Source: Pseudomonadota bacterium
GTDB lineage: Bacteria > Myxococcota_A > Polyangia > Haliangiales > Haliangiaceae
NCBI GenBank assembly: GCA_022360315.1
Contig: JAKSDA010000165.1
Span: forward strand, 1-50,371
DNA length: 50,371 bases
Reading direction: 5' to 3'
The notes beneath the pieces are model-generated. The model saw only the letters and a list, made by a program, of their open reading frames with translations, was not told the origin of the DNA and did no database searches. The translations under genes were made by a program, and so were the position numbers. This document shows, one piece after another, positions 1 through 9,995 of the stretch; position 1 is the first letter of the stretch, and each line of letters opens with the position of its first letter.

Positions 1-221
1 ATGCCGTTGAGATTGATGCCGTTGAGATCGATGCCGTTGAGGTCGATGCCGTTGAGGTCGATGCCGTTGAGGTTGATGCCGTTGGACCCGATCAGATCGA
101 GCTCGAGGCCACGTCGCTGGGGATTGGCTCGATAACTCTGACTCGCGCTGGGAGCCGCGGTGTAATCACATCCGCCCAACACAAACGGTACGATGGCGAG
201 AGTCAAGAAAGTACGCGTCAA
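1..221 (-). CDS. LNG-repeat lipoprotein, N-terminal part (runs off window)
   Basis: The gene reads leftward off the window edge; 73 codons are visible. It starts at TTG (221), with a GGGGTGG stretch about 8 bases upstream as a plausible ribosome site; an upstream ATG in another frame stops after five codons. Residues 2-18 form a lipoprotein signal peptide ending in a lipobox (V-L-G-G-C, Cys18). From about residue 47 the protein becomes a perfect five-residue repeat of the form N-G-I-(N/D)-L, at least five units, still continuing at the edge. This is the spacing of pentapeptide-repeat proteins, which fold into right-handed quadrilateral beta-helices. Repeats built on L-N-G are, as far as I recall, common in secreted proteins of Nannocystis/Haliangium-type bacteria. 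Function is unknown; probably a surface-exposed rod. The frame and lipobox are clear; the full length cannot be seen. Confidence 0.8.
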   Translation of the reverse strand, partial: MTRTFLTLAIVPFVLGGCDYTAAPSASQSYRANPQRRGLELDLIGSNGINLNGIDLNGIDLNGIDLNGINLNG

Positions 222-592
222 CTGGTCCACCCCATATGCAATTTTTTACCAACACTAGAATATCGCTCATTGTCCGGCAAGGGACATAATCTCGATTACA
301 CAAACGGTAGAAATGCGCCGCAAAACCAATATGAGTTGAGAAGCACTGTGTTCACAGCGGCTCGGCGGCGATCGGTGCCCGGTCGCGAGGAGTGATAATT
401 TAGTATTCAAAAAGGCAGTTTTAACGAGTTTGTATTCATCGACACGCGATAAACAGGACGTACGATCGCGGTTGGCCGGCCCGGCTGTCGCGGCAGGGCC
501 GGAGTGGCGGGTCAGCTGCCTGGCCGAGAGACTCGCTAGCCTCGATTCTCGACATGAGGACGTTGTGGTCGCAAATCGACAACCGCGACTGG
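222..592. other. Intergenic, no gene recognised
   Basis: About 370 bases between the start of the LNG lipoprotein and the stop of the FadL-type porin gene. It is locally AT-rich (about 240-330 and 395-435) compared with the surrounding coding DNA, which fits a promoter region for the lipoprotein at 221. I could not identify a convincing -35/-10 or -24/-12 pair. A short ORF from about 430 on plus overlaps the porin gene in antisense and has no protein-like features. Confidence 0.5.
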
Positions 593-1990
593 TTAGATCC
601 GGCCGCTCACACCCGCGCCGGCGATCAGCCAGGAAGACCGATATTGGCCCCAGTTGACATATGCTGCCGGGGCCTGATCGAGGACGCTGAGAAGTGGGTT
701 GACCTGGGGATATATTCCCTTGTCCGGGCTCACTGTGGTGTCATTAACTCGGGCCGCGCCAAGGACCGCGTGGACGCGCAACCGGCCTTTTCCGATGGTC
801 AGACCGGCTGTGACCAGGTGTTTATTGCCATCCACGGTGAAGATATTCATGTACTCCTCGGTTGCTGCAGATGTTTCGTAGGCATAGCCAGCCATCAGGG
901 TGAGCGGCAGTGAAGGGGATGGAGTGGCCTGCACCCCGGCCATCAATGCGTAGGTGTCGCGAAGCCCGAGTGGAATGGGTGTATCGGCCACATCACCGGG
1001 GTTGATGGACACGAGTCCGGCCACATTCAGTTCTTCGATGCGCACGTTCAATTGCTCGCTGTGTGACCAGAATTCGACGGCCAGAGCCAATTCGATGGAT
1101 AGAGCTCGCCAGGGGGCGAATTCGATTCCGGCGCGCAGACTCGGTGGAAGGGTCAGGGCGACTGAGGCTTCGCCCTGGACCTGGCCCAGGTCGAGGCCGA
1201 TACCGAGGTCGGGCATGGTGGCGTCGAGCGTACCGGTACTCGACAAGTTGTAGGGCAGCTGAAAGGCGGCACCAGCCCGCACTCGCTCGCCGAGGTCGAC
1301 CTGTACTCCGGCAATGCCCGACAGATTGACCGGTGACTCTTGCGAAAGGGCAGCCGCCATGTCGAATGCAGGATCCTCGGGGTTGCAAAGGACTGCTCTC
1401 GGGCACACCGAGAAGGTCATCCGATGGGCCAGTTTATAGTACATATTCTGCAAGCCGACGCCGAAGCGAATGCGATCGCTCAAGCGGTAGCCGAGGGACA
1501 GCTCGCCGATCAGCAAAAGCGATCCGCGCACGCTGACCAGGCTGTAGCGCTGGGCTCCGTCGGCAGGATAGTCGCCTGCACCGGTGTAGGGCGCGTAGAT
1601 CCCCCCGGCCATGGTCAGCCGATCGGTGATGGCAACCGACAGAGCCAGGGTTGGTATCGGGATGCCGGCCATGCCGTTTTTGACCGGATCGCGTTCGAGA
1701 AAGTTTGAATCCAATCGAGTATAGGAAATATCGTGTCTGACATAGCTGAGATCCAGGAGAAACTCGCGATCGTCTGCTCCGGCCGCGAGTCCGGCCGGAT
1801 TGATGCCCAGCGCGGCCGTTCCTCGGCCGCCTGCAACAAAGGCACCGGCCCGGGCTGTCGGCTGAACACCGCGGGTGGGCAGTAGCAATCCTCCGGCCCA
1901 GGCGTTCGGCTCCATGGCTGTCGATAGCCCGGCCAGAACGAGTGCGATCGACGCACGATGATAGAGTGTTGCGGTAGTTCGCGTCATCAT
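593..1990 (-). CDS. FadL/TodX-family outer membrane porin
   Basis: 465 residues, the usual size for OMPP1/FadL/TodX proteins, which pass fatty acids or aromatic hydrocarbons across the outer membrane. The N-terminus has a signal peptide with cleavage likely after N-A-W-A. The mature protein begins G-G-L-L-L-P and then G-x-A-x-x-A-G-A-F-V-A-G followed by an N-P-A-G-L motif, matching the family's N-terminal hatch (a run ending in asparagine-proline). The rest alternates short polar turns and amphipathic strands typical of a 14-strand barrel. It is the last gene of a minus-strand operon of lipoproteins, about 100 bases after the 1074-aa lipoprotein. Two adjacent ATGs (1990, 1987) can serve as start; the ribosome site is weak. 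The ligand cannot be told from sequence. Confidence 0.85.
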   Translation of the reverse strand: MMTRTTATLYHRASIALVLAGLSTAMEPNAWAGGLLLPTRGVQPTARAGAFVAGGRGTAALGINPAGLAAGADDREFLLDLSYVRHDISYTRLDSNFLERDPVKNGMAGIPIPTLALSVAITDRLTMAGGIYAPYTGAGDYPADGAQRYSLVSVRGSLLLIGELSLGYRLSDRIRFGVGLQNMYYKLAHRMTFSVCPRAVLCNPEDPAFDMAAALSQESPVNLSGIAGVQVDLGERVRAGAAFQLPYNLSSTGTLDATMPDLGIGLDLGQVQGEASVALTLPPSLRAGIEFAPWRALSIELALAVEFWSHSEQLNVRIEELNVAGLVSINPGDVADTPIPLGLRDTYALMAGVQATPSPSLPLTLMAGYAYETSAATEEYMNIFTVDGNKHLVTAGLTIGKGRLRVHAVLGAARVNDTTVSPDKGIYPQVNPLLSVLDQAPAAYVNWGQYRSSWLIAGAGVSGRI

Positions 1991-2089
1991 GACTCAGGGG
2001 GTCGGCAGCTGGCCGTGGTTGGTCGACCGACGGCCAGCTGCCGGGTTGGGGGCAACGGTATCGATGGTGTTTTGCGCGCAACGCGCGAG

Positions 2090-5000
2090 TTATCGGGCAA
2101 TCGAGGTGATCGACAGCGTTCCCGGTGGATGCAATTTGCGATCGTAGGCGAAACTGGAAATCCAGATTTTTGAGCCGAGCCGGGCCGCGGCAATGAAGGA
2201 TCCACCGCGCAGGACGTCGCCTCGGCCGCCCTTCACCTGGCCGCGGATCCACCGGCCCGAATCGTCGCGTTCGGCTCTGAGTACCGAGATGTCGAATTGA
2301 TCCTGATACACCACGGTCGGTCGGCCACCGGGGTCCAGGACCAGCGCAGCGTGGGCTCCCACTGGGTGGGCGGCATTGTCGCGGACGCCGCTGTCGATGG
2401 TTTCGATCACACCGACGACACCGCCGCGATAGGTGAGGTAGCGCAGATGACCTTTTGTGGCCTCGCGATACGCGACGTGAATCGTGCCACTGGCATCGAT
2501 GGCCAGCGACGTCCACTGGCCGGTATCGGTCGACTGATCGCTGTCCAGCGCGACCACATTCCACGCCCCGGTGCCGCCAGTGGCAAGCCGCAAGTCGCCG
2601 CGATTGCGGTCGTAAAACGCCACGGCGATGCGGCCGTCGGGCAGATAACCGGCCGATGGGTAGAGCCCGGTACCGGCCGGTAGCTCGGCCACTGGCGACT
2701 GCGATTCGGTGATCGTTGATTCCGCAATGATATCGATTGTCCAGTCGGCAGCCGAGGTGGGCGCCGGCGAGGTCGCCTGGGCCCAGCGCAGCTGGGCCAG
2801 CAATCCGCCGCTCTGGTTGGCGATCGAGTGGGCCATATAGGCAATGCCGGGCACTCCCTGGTCGTTTACCGCCAGCGAGACATAGCGGCCGACGACCGCT
2901 CCGGCAACCTGATCGACGACGTGAACGTGCCAGGACGTATCGACCTCGCGGGCAAATTTGAGCCGTTTGCCGCTGCGGTCGTGATAGGCGATGCTGCCCC
3001 GGCCGCCAGTGATCGCGATCGAAGTCCACCCACCGACGTCGTCGCCGGGCTCGCGGATCCCGCCGCGATACGCAGAGGGGTCTTTGGGGGCCCCTGCCGG
3101 TACTCCGTCGATGGGTCGAAAGTCGAAGGTTTTCGAGTCAATGGCGCTGGAATCGAGGCTTTTTGCGCCACTGACCCGTCCGACCACGAGATCGCCATGG
3201 CGCTGCTCGTAAGCCGAGATCAAAATCTGGTCGCGGTCGACAGCGATGTCGCTGAAGCGTCCGATCACGGTTTCCTGGGTCGTGCGATCCTCGCCCAGCA
3301 GCGCCGAGCAAGAAGCGAGGGGGATGGTGAACAAGACCAGCCCTGCCAGCGACCCGGCGATGCGACGGGCCCGGCCGGCAACTCGTCGCCTGCGGCCACA
3401 AAAAACCAGGATCGGAATGGCGAGGACGAGCGGCCATGGACTGGCAGTCCCGGACGAGGTCCGACAGCCGGCGAACAATTCGGTGAAGGTGGACGAATCT
3501 GGCCCGGTATCGAGCTGGGATTGCTGATTGGCAGATGATTGCTGGTTAGTCGTCGATTGCTGGCTGTCGGGCAAGGGCTCGAAGCGGGCAAAGATGCCGA
3601 GCAGCTGATTGCCGTCGAGCGAACGGGTGCCACTTGGAAGCACGCGCAGAGCAACACCGGGCAAGGACGGCAGCTGGATCGGGCCAAATACGCCCGATCC
3701 GAGGATGTCCGAGCTGAGTACGTCGTTGACCAATCCGGATACCAGACTTCCCATGGCCGGAAATTTGCCAGCGATCTCATCGACTGATTCGTCGAGTATA
3801 CCCGGGCTGTCGACCGCGATATCGGTAAACGATCGTCCGATATCGCCGACCGTGGGAATCAGCGCACCGGATGCATCGGTCTCGATATCCATCGGCACAG
3901 TCAGCGCGGTACGAGCGGTGAACAGACGTACCAGGTTTTCATCCACCATCATGAAGATATCGACATCGAGATCGGACATGTGCACTTCCACCAGGGAGCC
4001 GGCACCGAGGGCGAATGTGGGCGGCGCTTGTGGCCGCAGCCTGACCGCCAGCGGAGCCGGTCCATCGGGCAAAAGGTCGCCGATGGACGGAAACAGGGCG
4101 CTCAATGCATCCGAGTTGAGTACGCTGACCATACTGGTGTCGACGGTGATGCAGAGAAGGCCGGATTGATAGGCAGCCCAGCTGGCCCGGTCGAGAAATG
4201 CTTTGTGGACGCCAAACGCAATATCGAATTCATCGAGACCATCGAGCTCGGCGCCGATGCGATGGAGCTGGGTCATGGTCGGTACTGGCTGGTCGGGAAT
4301 GGACGGTGGCGGGCTCTCGGGCCCGCAGGTGAGAAATCCGTTCATACCGGCTTTCGCTCCGGCCGACAACCCGAGCGAAACGCCGCCGGTAGCCGCATCG
4401 GTTTGACCGCTGGCAAGGAGTTCGAGGTCGATGAGCGCTGGTTCGGACAGGGTGGGGTGGACAGTGGCCGCGACCATGCGTCCGGCCACGCCGAGTTCCT
4501 GCACACAGCGCGCGCCGTCAGCGTCGCTGATCATGCAGATCGACCGGTCGCTACAACTGCCCCGGGGGCCACATTGACCGTCGCTCTGGCACGGTTTGCA
4601 CAGTTCTTGTTCGACCATGCCAGCGGCGTGTTCGGCGATCTGATCGCGGATGATGTCAAGCGCAATGCCCTTGAACGTATCGGCCAGTCCACACAAGAAG
4701 CCGCCGCCGTCGATGTCGATATCGCCCCGATCGAGGCCGTCCACAGCGATGGAGTCGATGGATATGCGGGCGCTCTCGGTGAGCGGATCGCGTTCAATGC
4801 GAAAGAGGGACGAAACACTGAGTGACTCGTCGTCGTCATTTTCGGTATTGATATGGATTTCGCAGTCGCTCGAGCCGAGTTCGACCAAAAGGGGGCCGGG
4901 CGCGGTGCGGACGCGCATGCGCATGGTCGCTTCGAGCGGGTTTCCCGGCACTGCCAGGGTTTTTAAGTCGAGCCTGGGCAGATCGCCGGGCTGTCGGGTG

Positions 5001-5314
5001 ATATCCACGACCATGCCGCAGGTACCCGGCGGGGCGTCGCAGCAGACCTCGATATCCTGGTCACAACCGGACGGAACCCGAAAGTTGAGCCCTTGTGGGA
5101 TCAGTGCGCCGATCAGAGTTTCGGCCTGCTCGCTCATCGAGCGCAGACCGGATTCGGTCACCCGTAGCTGAATTCCGTCGGCAATACTGTGGGAATCCGG
5201 AAATACGCCGGGAATGTCGGTCAGGCTGCCCTTTGCGGTGCAGCCGCCGGAGCAAAACGTCAGCAGCGCACAGATGAAAAGGGCCATCCGAGCGCGATCG
5301 ATGTTTCGGTCCAT
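2090..5314 (-). CDS. Composite lipoprotein: N-terminal secreted domain + internal MYXO-CTERM-like segment + seven-bladed propeller domain
   Basis: 1074 residues from ATG 5314, chosen because AGGGA lies 6 bases upstream; an in-frame GTG at 5350 overlaps the previous stop codon. The signal peptide ends in S-G-G-C. The first half (to about 600) has a Cys-rich patch (C-x2-C...C) near the middle and an N-terminal region faintly like TULIP/BPI lipid-binding domains (weak inference). Residues 617-644 read Cys, short Ser/Gly linker, hydrophobic stretch, then G-R-R-R-R, the layout of a MYXO-CTERM sorting tail, normally the end of a protein. Here the frame continues into a second hydrophobic stretch ending in a lipobox (P-L-A-S-C, Cys669), then about seven repeats of a W-T-S-I-A-x...G-x-I-x-x-A-Y-x-D type, consistent with a beta-propeller. 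No ATG, GTG or TTG lies in frame between the halves at a suitable place. Either a real fusion or two genes joined by a lost stop. Confidence 0.75.
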   Translation of the reverse strand: MDRNIDRARMALFICALLTFCSGGCTAKGSLTDIPGVFPDSHSIADGIQLRVTESGLRSMSEQAETLIGALIPQGLNFRVPSGCDQDIEVCCDAPPGTCGMVVDITRQPGDLPRLDLKTLAVPGNPLEATMRMRVRTAPGPLLVELGSSDCEIHINTENDDDESLSVSSLFRIERDPLTESARISIDSIAVDGLDRGDIDIDGGGFLCGLADTFKGIALDIIRDQIAEHAAGMVEQELCKPCQSDGQCGPRGSCSDRSICMISDADGARCVQELGVAGRMVAATVHPTLSEPALIDLELLASGQTDAATGGVSLGLSAGAKAGMNGFLTCGPESPPPSIPDQPVPTMTQLHRIGAELDGLDEFDIAFGVHKAFLDRASWAAYQSGLLCITVDTSMVSVLNSDALSALFPSIGDLLPDGPAPLAVRLRPQAPPTFALGAGSLVEVHMSDLDVDIFMMVDENLVRLFTARTALTVPMDIETDASGALIPTVGDIGRSFTDIAVDSPGILDESVDEIAGKFPAMGSLVSGLVNDVLSSDILGSGVFGPIQLPSLPGVALRVLPSGTRSLDGNQLLGIFARFEPLPDSQQSTTNQQSSANQQSQLDTGPDSSTFTELFAGCRTSSGTASPWPLVLAIPILVFCGRRRRVAGRARRIAGSLAGLVLFTIPLASCSALLGEDRTTQETVIGRFSDIAVDRDQILISAYEQRHGDLVVGRVSGAKSLDSSAIDSKTFDFRPIDGVPAGAPKDPSAYRGGIREPGDDVGGWTSIAITGGRGSIAYHDRSGKRLKFAREVDTSWHVHVVDQVAGAVVGRYVSLAVNDQGVPGIAYMAHSIANQSGGLLAQLRWAQATSPAPTSAADWTIDIIAESTITESQSPVAELPAGTGLYPSAGYLPDGRIAVAFYDRNRGDLRLATGGTGAWNVVALDSDQSTDTGQWTSLAIDASGTIHVAYREATKGHLRYLTYRGGVVGVIETIDSGVRDNAAHPVGAHAALVLDPGGRPTVVYQDQFDISVLRAERDDSGRWIRGQVKGGRGDVLRGGSFIAAARLGSKIWISSFAYDRKLHPPGTLSITSIAR

Positions 5315-5346
5315 GATGAATCCCTGCTGAATCGAGTTGATCGAAA

Positions 5347-6357
5347 TCACGGGTGAGGGAAGCTGGCCGGCACTGCGCGGAAGCGAGCGCCAAGAGACAT
5401 TGATTCGGCGACGCCATCACTGCCCGGGGCAAAGCTGCCGTCGCTGTCGAGTAGATCGAGGTCGGGAGCGATGACCGCGCCGACGACCAGATTGGATTTC
5501 ATCTCGGCCACGGTCACGGCGCAGTCACCGTTTGTGTCGAATAGATCGACGATCGACTCGCCCAGGCTGCCAGCCGTACAACAGGCCGGCCCAGTACCCG
5601 TGCAATCGACCGCTACCAGATCGCTCAGGGCCGGAAAGATGGTGCCGTCGATCTCGTCCATGGATATGGCCGCGCCAGCGATACCGTCCAGCGAATTGGC
5701 CGATACTGCGTTGTCAGCCCGGGCGCCGATCAGTTTGACCGCCACCGGCCGGGGAAGGACCTCGGGCAGGTCGAGGGTGAACGATGCCGGCACCGAAGAG
5801 CTGGAAAAACGACCGTCGACGATTTCACCGGCAAAGACCGCATCGACCGCGATCTGGCTGTCGATGTCGACGGTGGCGTCGCCGCGCAGGTGATTGCCGC
5901 ACACCGTGTCGCCGGGACCGGCGCATGGCGTCGGACTGGCATTGGTGCCGGCCAGGACACGGCCGCCAACCCCGGAGGCATTCTGTAAATCCACCGCCTG
6001 AACGTCGATGAGGATCATGAGTGTACCGTCGGCGATCAGGGTGTCGATGAGGTTCTGGACGTCGAGCTGAGTGGCTGTTTTGAGTGCCGACATGAGCCCT
6101 CCCAGGCGATTGTCGACCCGGTCGTCGCCGTCGAGATCCAATCCGAACGAGCTGGTCTCGCCCGCACTGCCGGGCAGTCCAACCGATTCAACGATGTATG
6201 TCGTATGGCTGCCTGAACTCTCTATGCACGACTCGGCATCGCTATAACATTCAATGTGGAGCGATGTCCTGGTGTTATCGGCCGGGCCGCAGGCGAGCCC
6301 GGCAAAGAGAAGGCAGGCGCCGGCAATGGCAAGTGTCTGCAGTCTGACGGTCGTCAT
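5347..6357 (-). CDS. Secreted lipoprotein with EF-hand-like loops
   Basis: 336 residues from ATG 6357, with AAAGGAAA about 8 bases upstream. A signal peptide runs to A-G-L-A-C (about Cys23), a slightly atypical lipobox. Two acidic loops resemble calcium-binding EF-hand or dockerin loops: L-D-G-D-D-x-V-D near residue 75 and D-T-N-G-D-C-A-V-T near 275. Several cysteines (including C-C near 255) suggest disulfides and an extracytoplasmic location. The stop lies 32 bases before the start of the 1074-aa lipoprotein and its own start follows the 65-aa lipoprotein by 12 bases, so the three are surely co-transcribed. Family not recognised. Similar short motifs (x-P-x-x-C-C) in this and the next gene hint that the products are related or work together. 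Confidence 0.75.
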   Translation of the reverse strand: MTTVRLQTLAIAGACLLFAGLACGPADNTRTSLHIECYSDAESCIESSGSHTTYIVESVGLPGSAGETSSFGLDLDGDDRVDNRLGGLMSALKTATQLDVQNLIDTLIADGTLMILIDVQAVDLQNASGVGGRVLAGTNASPTPCAGPGDTVCGNHLRGDATVDIDSQIAVDAVFAGEIVDGRFSSSSVPASFTLDLPEVLPRPVAVKLIGARADNAVSANSLDGIAGAAISMDEIDGTIFPALSDLVAVDCTGTGPACCTAGSLGESIVDLFDTNGDCAVTVAEMKSNLVVGAVIAPDLDLLDSDGSFAPGSDGVAESMSLGARFRAVPASFPHP

Positions 6358-6369
6358 GGCGTTTTCCTT

Positions 6370-6567
6370 TCACTTGCCGAGGTCGCGGATCATGCGCTCG
6401 ATCGAGCGCTGATCGGCTTTCGAGCTGTCGACGCCGATTTCGTCCAGAAGAGAGATATTGCAGCCAGTCAGCTGAATACAACCGTCACATGAGGTCAGAA
6501 AAAATGCCAGAGTGGCTGCGACAAAAAAGGAGTTTAGAATGGAGCGTTTGCGTTTATTGGCGATCAT
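6370..6567 (-). CDS. Small lipoprotein, first gene of envelope operon
   Basis: 65 residues from ATG 6567; GGAGA stands 6 bases upstream. The frame opens further upstream but without a better ribosome site. Residues 1-8 are basic (K-R-K-R), followed by a hydrophobic core and the lipobox L-T-S-C (about Cys27), then C-x-x-C-style spaced cysteines and a short polar helix ending D-L-G-K. Lipidated small proteins of this size are often anchors or regulators of an envelope complex; the function here is unknown. It sits 28 bases downstream of a sigma-54-like promoter and heads the operon of two larger lipoproteins and a FadL-type porin. Confidence 0.7.
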   Translation of the reverse strand: MIANKRKRSILNSFFVAATLAFFLTSCDGCIQLTGCNISLLDEIGVDSSKADQRSIERMIRDLGK

Positions 6568-6594
6568 TGTATATCTCCGCTGCCACCGGGTAAG

Positions 6595-6610
6595 AGCAAT
6601 TGCGATGCCA
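6595..6610 (-). promoter_or_regulatory. Candidate sigma-54 (-24/-12) promoter of the lipoprotein/porin operon
   Basis: On the minus strand the sequence reads TGGCATCGCAATTGCT. The GG and GC dinucleotides are exactly 10 bases apart, as in the RpoN consensus TGGCAC-N5-TTGCW; only the C of CAC and the following G differ. Transcription would begin near 6584, leaving a short leader before the GGAGA site and ATG 6567. The next gene upstream on the same strand is a sigma-54 activator, which strengthens the case. Confidence 0.6.
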
Positions 6611-6970
6611 GCGACCGGGGATTGCAGCAACCCGGCAAGATCGCTCAGCTTCCGCGCGATGAAGCGATCATCTGGCGATCCGGACGCAGCTGCGACTGCC
6701 CGGTCGAGCAGGCAGTTACGGATAGCACAGTCCCAGGTCCGTACTGGATGGCTGACTGGTAACAGTGATCCGTAGCTGTTGACAGTGAACCTTCGAGCTC
6801 TTGGCGTTTGCTGTCGCGTTGTGTCAACGGAACCTTCGATCTTCGCTCAATCGCACGCGCCCGCAGTGACCGACCGAGTCGTCGTGTCACAGCGGTAACC
6901 GAGGGAGCGAGGAGGTGAGCCGCGAACTCGCCACGTACGGCGGCCGCAGTGGGTGGTCATCTCGCTTGTT
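6611..6970. promoter_or_regulatory. Intergenic region with possible activator-binding repeats
   Basis: 360 bases without a gene, between the stop of the FHA sigma-54 activator and the sigma-54-like promoter at 6595-6610. It contains a 10-base direct repeat GAACCTTCGA at 6787-6796 and 6830-6839, each preceded within about 20 bases by a CAGTGA or TGTCAA element; further CAGTGA/GTGACC-like words occur near 6765 and 6865. Enhancer sites of sigma-54 activators normally lie 80-200 bases upstream of the promoter, which is where these fall (about 180-240 upstream). The role is inference. Confidence 0.35.
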
Positions 6971-8266
<1,296 letters not shown>

Positions 8267-8359
8267 ATTTCGCTTGACACCTCCGCGTGAAAACAGGAGC
8301 CGAGGCAGTTGCAATTGGCCCTGAGCCAGTTGTCATCCCGGCGATTTAGTGACGTGAGC

Positions 8360-8375
8360 TGCAATCACCATGCCG
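8360..8375 (-). promoter_or_regulatory. Candidate sigma-54 promoter of the FHA activator gene
   Basis: On the minus strand CGGCATGGTGATTGCA: GG and GC are 10 bases apart and TTGCA is perfect; the first T and the C of CAC differ from consensus. It would start transcription near 8349, about 80 bases before ATG 8266. Weaker than the one at 6595-6610 but in the same context. The rest of 8267-8574 shows no gene. Confidence 0.4.
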
Positions 8376-8574
8376 GCTATATTCAAGTCTTAGCTCATTG
8401 AATTCACGAAAACGCATGACCGCGACAACCAAAGTTTTGCGAAATGTGTGTACTGGTTCGTTCAGTTGTGGTGACAGGCGTCTCATAGAGCACGAGTACT
8501 GCGGACCCAAGCATTGTCCGGCCACAATCAGCCGGGTTGGAAATGGTCTAATGTGACCGCATTGGACTGGGCAT

Positions 8575-8688
8575 TCACTTGCCGGTCGCTGTACTCAGGA
8601 TGTCGGCGATCGCGGCCTTGAGATCGGCCCAATTGATCGGTTTGGTCGCGTATCCGTCCATGCCAGCATCCAGGTAATTGCATGATTG
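8575..8688 (-). pseudogene. Remnant of a response-regulator receiver domain (C-terminal end only)
   Basis: A minus-strand frame ending in TGA at 8577-8575 encodes a segment with L-D-A-G-M-D-G-Y-A-T-K-P-I followed by an amphipathic helix, about 38 residues. This is the classic end of a CheY-like receiver: the helix-4 Leu-x-Ala-Gly-Met-Asp pattern, the invariant Lys of T-K-P, and helix 5. Nothing upstream in frame encodes the phospho-Asp or the acidic pocket; the DUF3108 gene ends at 8728. The fragment is therefore a relic of a deleted gene, possibly lost when the neighbouring gene moved in. No start codon or ribosome site is evident. Confidence 0.7.
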
Positions 8689-8727
8689 GCAATGGAACCG
8701 CGTGTAGTTTGGCAGGTCGCAAAAATG

Positions 8728-9852
8728 CTACAGGGAACGCCCGGTCCCCTGTGTATCGGACTGTGCATAGCGGGTGAGCTCGATCAGTATGTCGCCGTAT
8801 TCGGTGTGTCCGACGACGCGCAGGGGAAGGCGATTGGCATCGTCGGACAACCACAGGGTATAGGTCCGCGGTTTGCGCCGTTTGTTGAGCTGAAGACGCG
8901 TGGTCAGGCGGGCCGCAATACCGTCCACGCGCAGGGTGGGGTAGGTGCCCAGCTCGGTGCGCAGGTTTTCGCGACCGACAAAGGTGATCGTGTTCAGCCA
9001 CATGGTGCGGCTGCTGAGGGCGTAGAAATAGGCTTTTTCACCCGGCCCGGGCTCCCACGCCCGGATCGCTCCCAGTGCGGAATGAATGTCGTGGGCCAGC
9101 TCGCCGGCCGGCATGGTGAACCGCCGGCTCAGCCGGCGGGTTTTGCCGGGGTTCTTGCGGTGCTGCCGCTCGTACTCGACCGCGATGCGTTGGCCGCCGC
9201 CGGCGCAGTGGGTGGACCAAGCGCCGCCCGATTCGGACCGGACTCGCAGCAGATTTTTGTCGTCTGAGGTTGGCGGCGAGGCCGGTGAAGGAGCCGGCCG
9301 GACAGTGGCGTGGTCGGGGCCCGGCGTCGCAGGCGACGGCGAATTCGAGGGCGCGATCCGGGATGCTGCTGCGCATGGACGGTCGCCCGGACGGGTGAAG
9401 CGGCCTTCGACCTGTGCCTGTTTATCGCCAAAGATCATGTCGGCCCGGTACCGGATAGGCGCACCGGTGGCCATGTCGATCCAGCTGGCCACGTCGTCGC
9501 GGATCTCTTTGAACCACTTGACGACTCCGGCGCTCTGCAAGAGCGACCTCATGATCACGACTCGGTGGCCGTCGATGGTGCCGGGCTCGCCGGTGACCAC
9601 GGTTGCCTCTCCGCCGCCGATGCCGCGAAATGACATGGAGAACACCATGACCTCGCCGGGGACGGTAAACGAGCCGGTCGACAGCGGCCCCGGTGGGCGA
9701 TCGGCGACCGCTTTGTCGGACGAGCTTTGGGTGGCGTGCGAGCTCGCTCCGCCGCACCCGGCCATGGCCACTGCGGCTGCGACCAGGCATCCGGCGAGCG
9801 TTCCGATGCTGGTGGCAGAAAGCGGCAAAAACGCATGGCTCGCAGCAGGCAT
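8728..9852 (-). CDS. DUF3108-domain lipoprotein
   Basis: 374 residues from ATG 9852 (374 is my preferred reading; ATG 9903 gives 17 residues more). The signal peptide ends in the lipobox M-A-G-C. After a Pro/Ser/Asp-rich linker comes P-G-E-V-M-V-F-S-M-S-F-R-G-I-G-G-G, the opening strand of DUF3108 domains, and the C-terminal half has the usual W-L-S-D-D-A-N-R-L-P-L-R-V motif and closing beta strands. A low-complexity Pro/Ser/Thr insert separates the two halves of the domain, which is longer than in typical family members (about 230 residues). Function of DUF3108 is unknown; these are envelope beta-barrel-like or lipid-binding proteins in Gram-negatives. It is transcribed divergently from pdxA. 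Confidence 0.8.
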   Translation of the reverse strand: MPAASHAFLPLSATSIGTLAGCLVAAAVAMAGCGGASSHATQSSSDKAVADRPPGPLSTGSFTVPGEVMVFSMSFRGIGGGEATVVTGEPGTIDGHRVVIMRSLLQSAGVVKWFKEIRDDVASWIDMATGAPIRYRADMIFGDKQAQVEGRFTRPGDRPCAAASRIAPSNSPSPATPGPDHATVRPAPSPASPPTSDDKNLLRVRSESGGAWSTHCAGGGQRIAVEYERQHRKNPGKTRRLSRRFTMPAGELAHDIHSALGAIRAWEPGPGEKAYFYALSSRTMWLNTITFVGRENLRTELGTYPTLRVDGIAARLTTRLQLNKRRKPRTYTLWLSDDANRLPLRVVGHTEYGDILIELTRYAQSDTQGTGRSL

Positions 9853-9995
9853 TCTCCGAAGCTTACGTGGCCTCGAGCCAACCGCAAGAGAGAAAGCAGC
9901 CATCCTGGCCGCGCGAGTGGCGAGGGATTGCTGGCGAGAGAGCGGCGGCGAGAGCGGATCCCTTCCAGGGTGATCGTGTGTAGTGGTGAGATAAG

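Noticed and set aside
1434..3029. 531-codon minus-strand open frame spanning the FadL and composite lipoprotein genes
   Set aside because: It overlaps two well-supported genes in another frame on the same strand and its product is an Arg/Pro/Gly-rich shadow typical of high-GC DNA.
4586..4604. TGGCACGGTTTGCA, sigma-54-like word
   Set aside because: GG and GC are two bases too close, and it lies inside a coding region.
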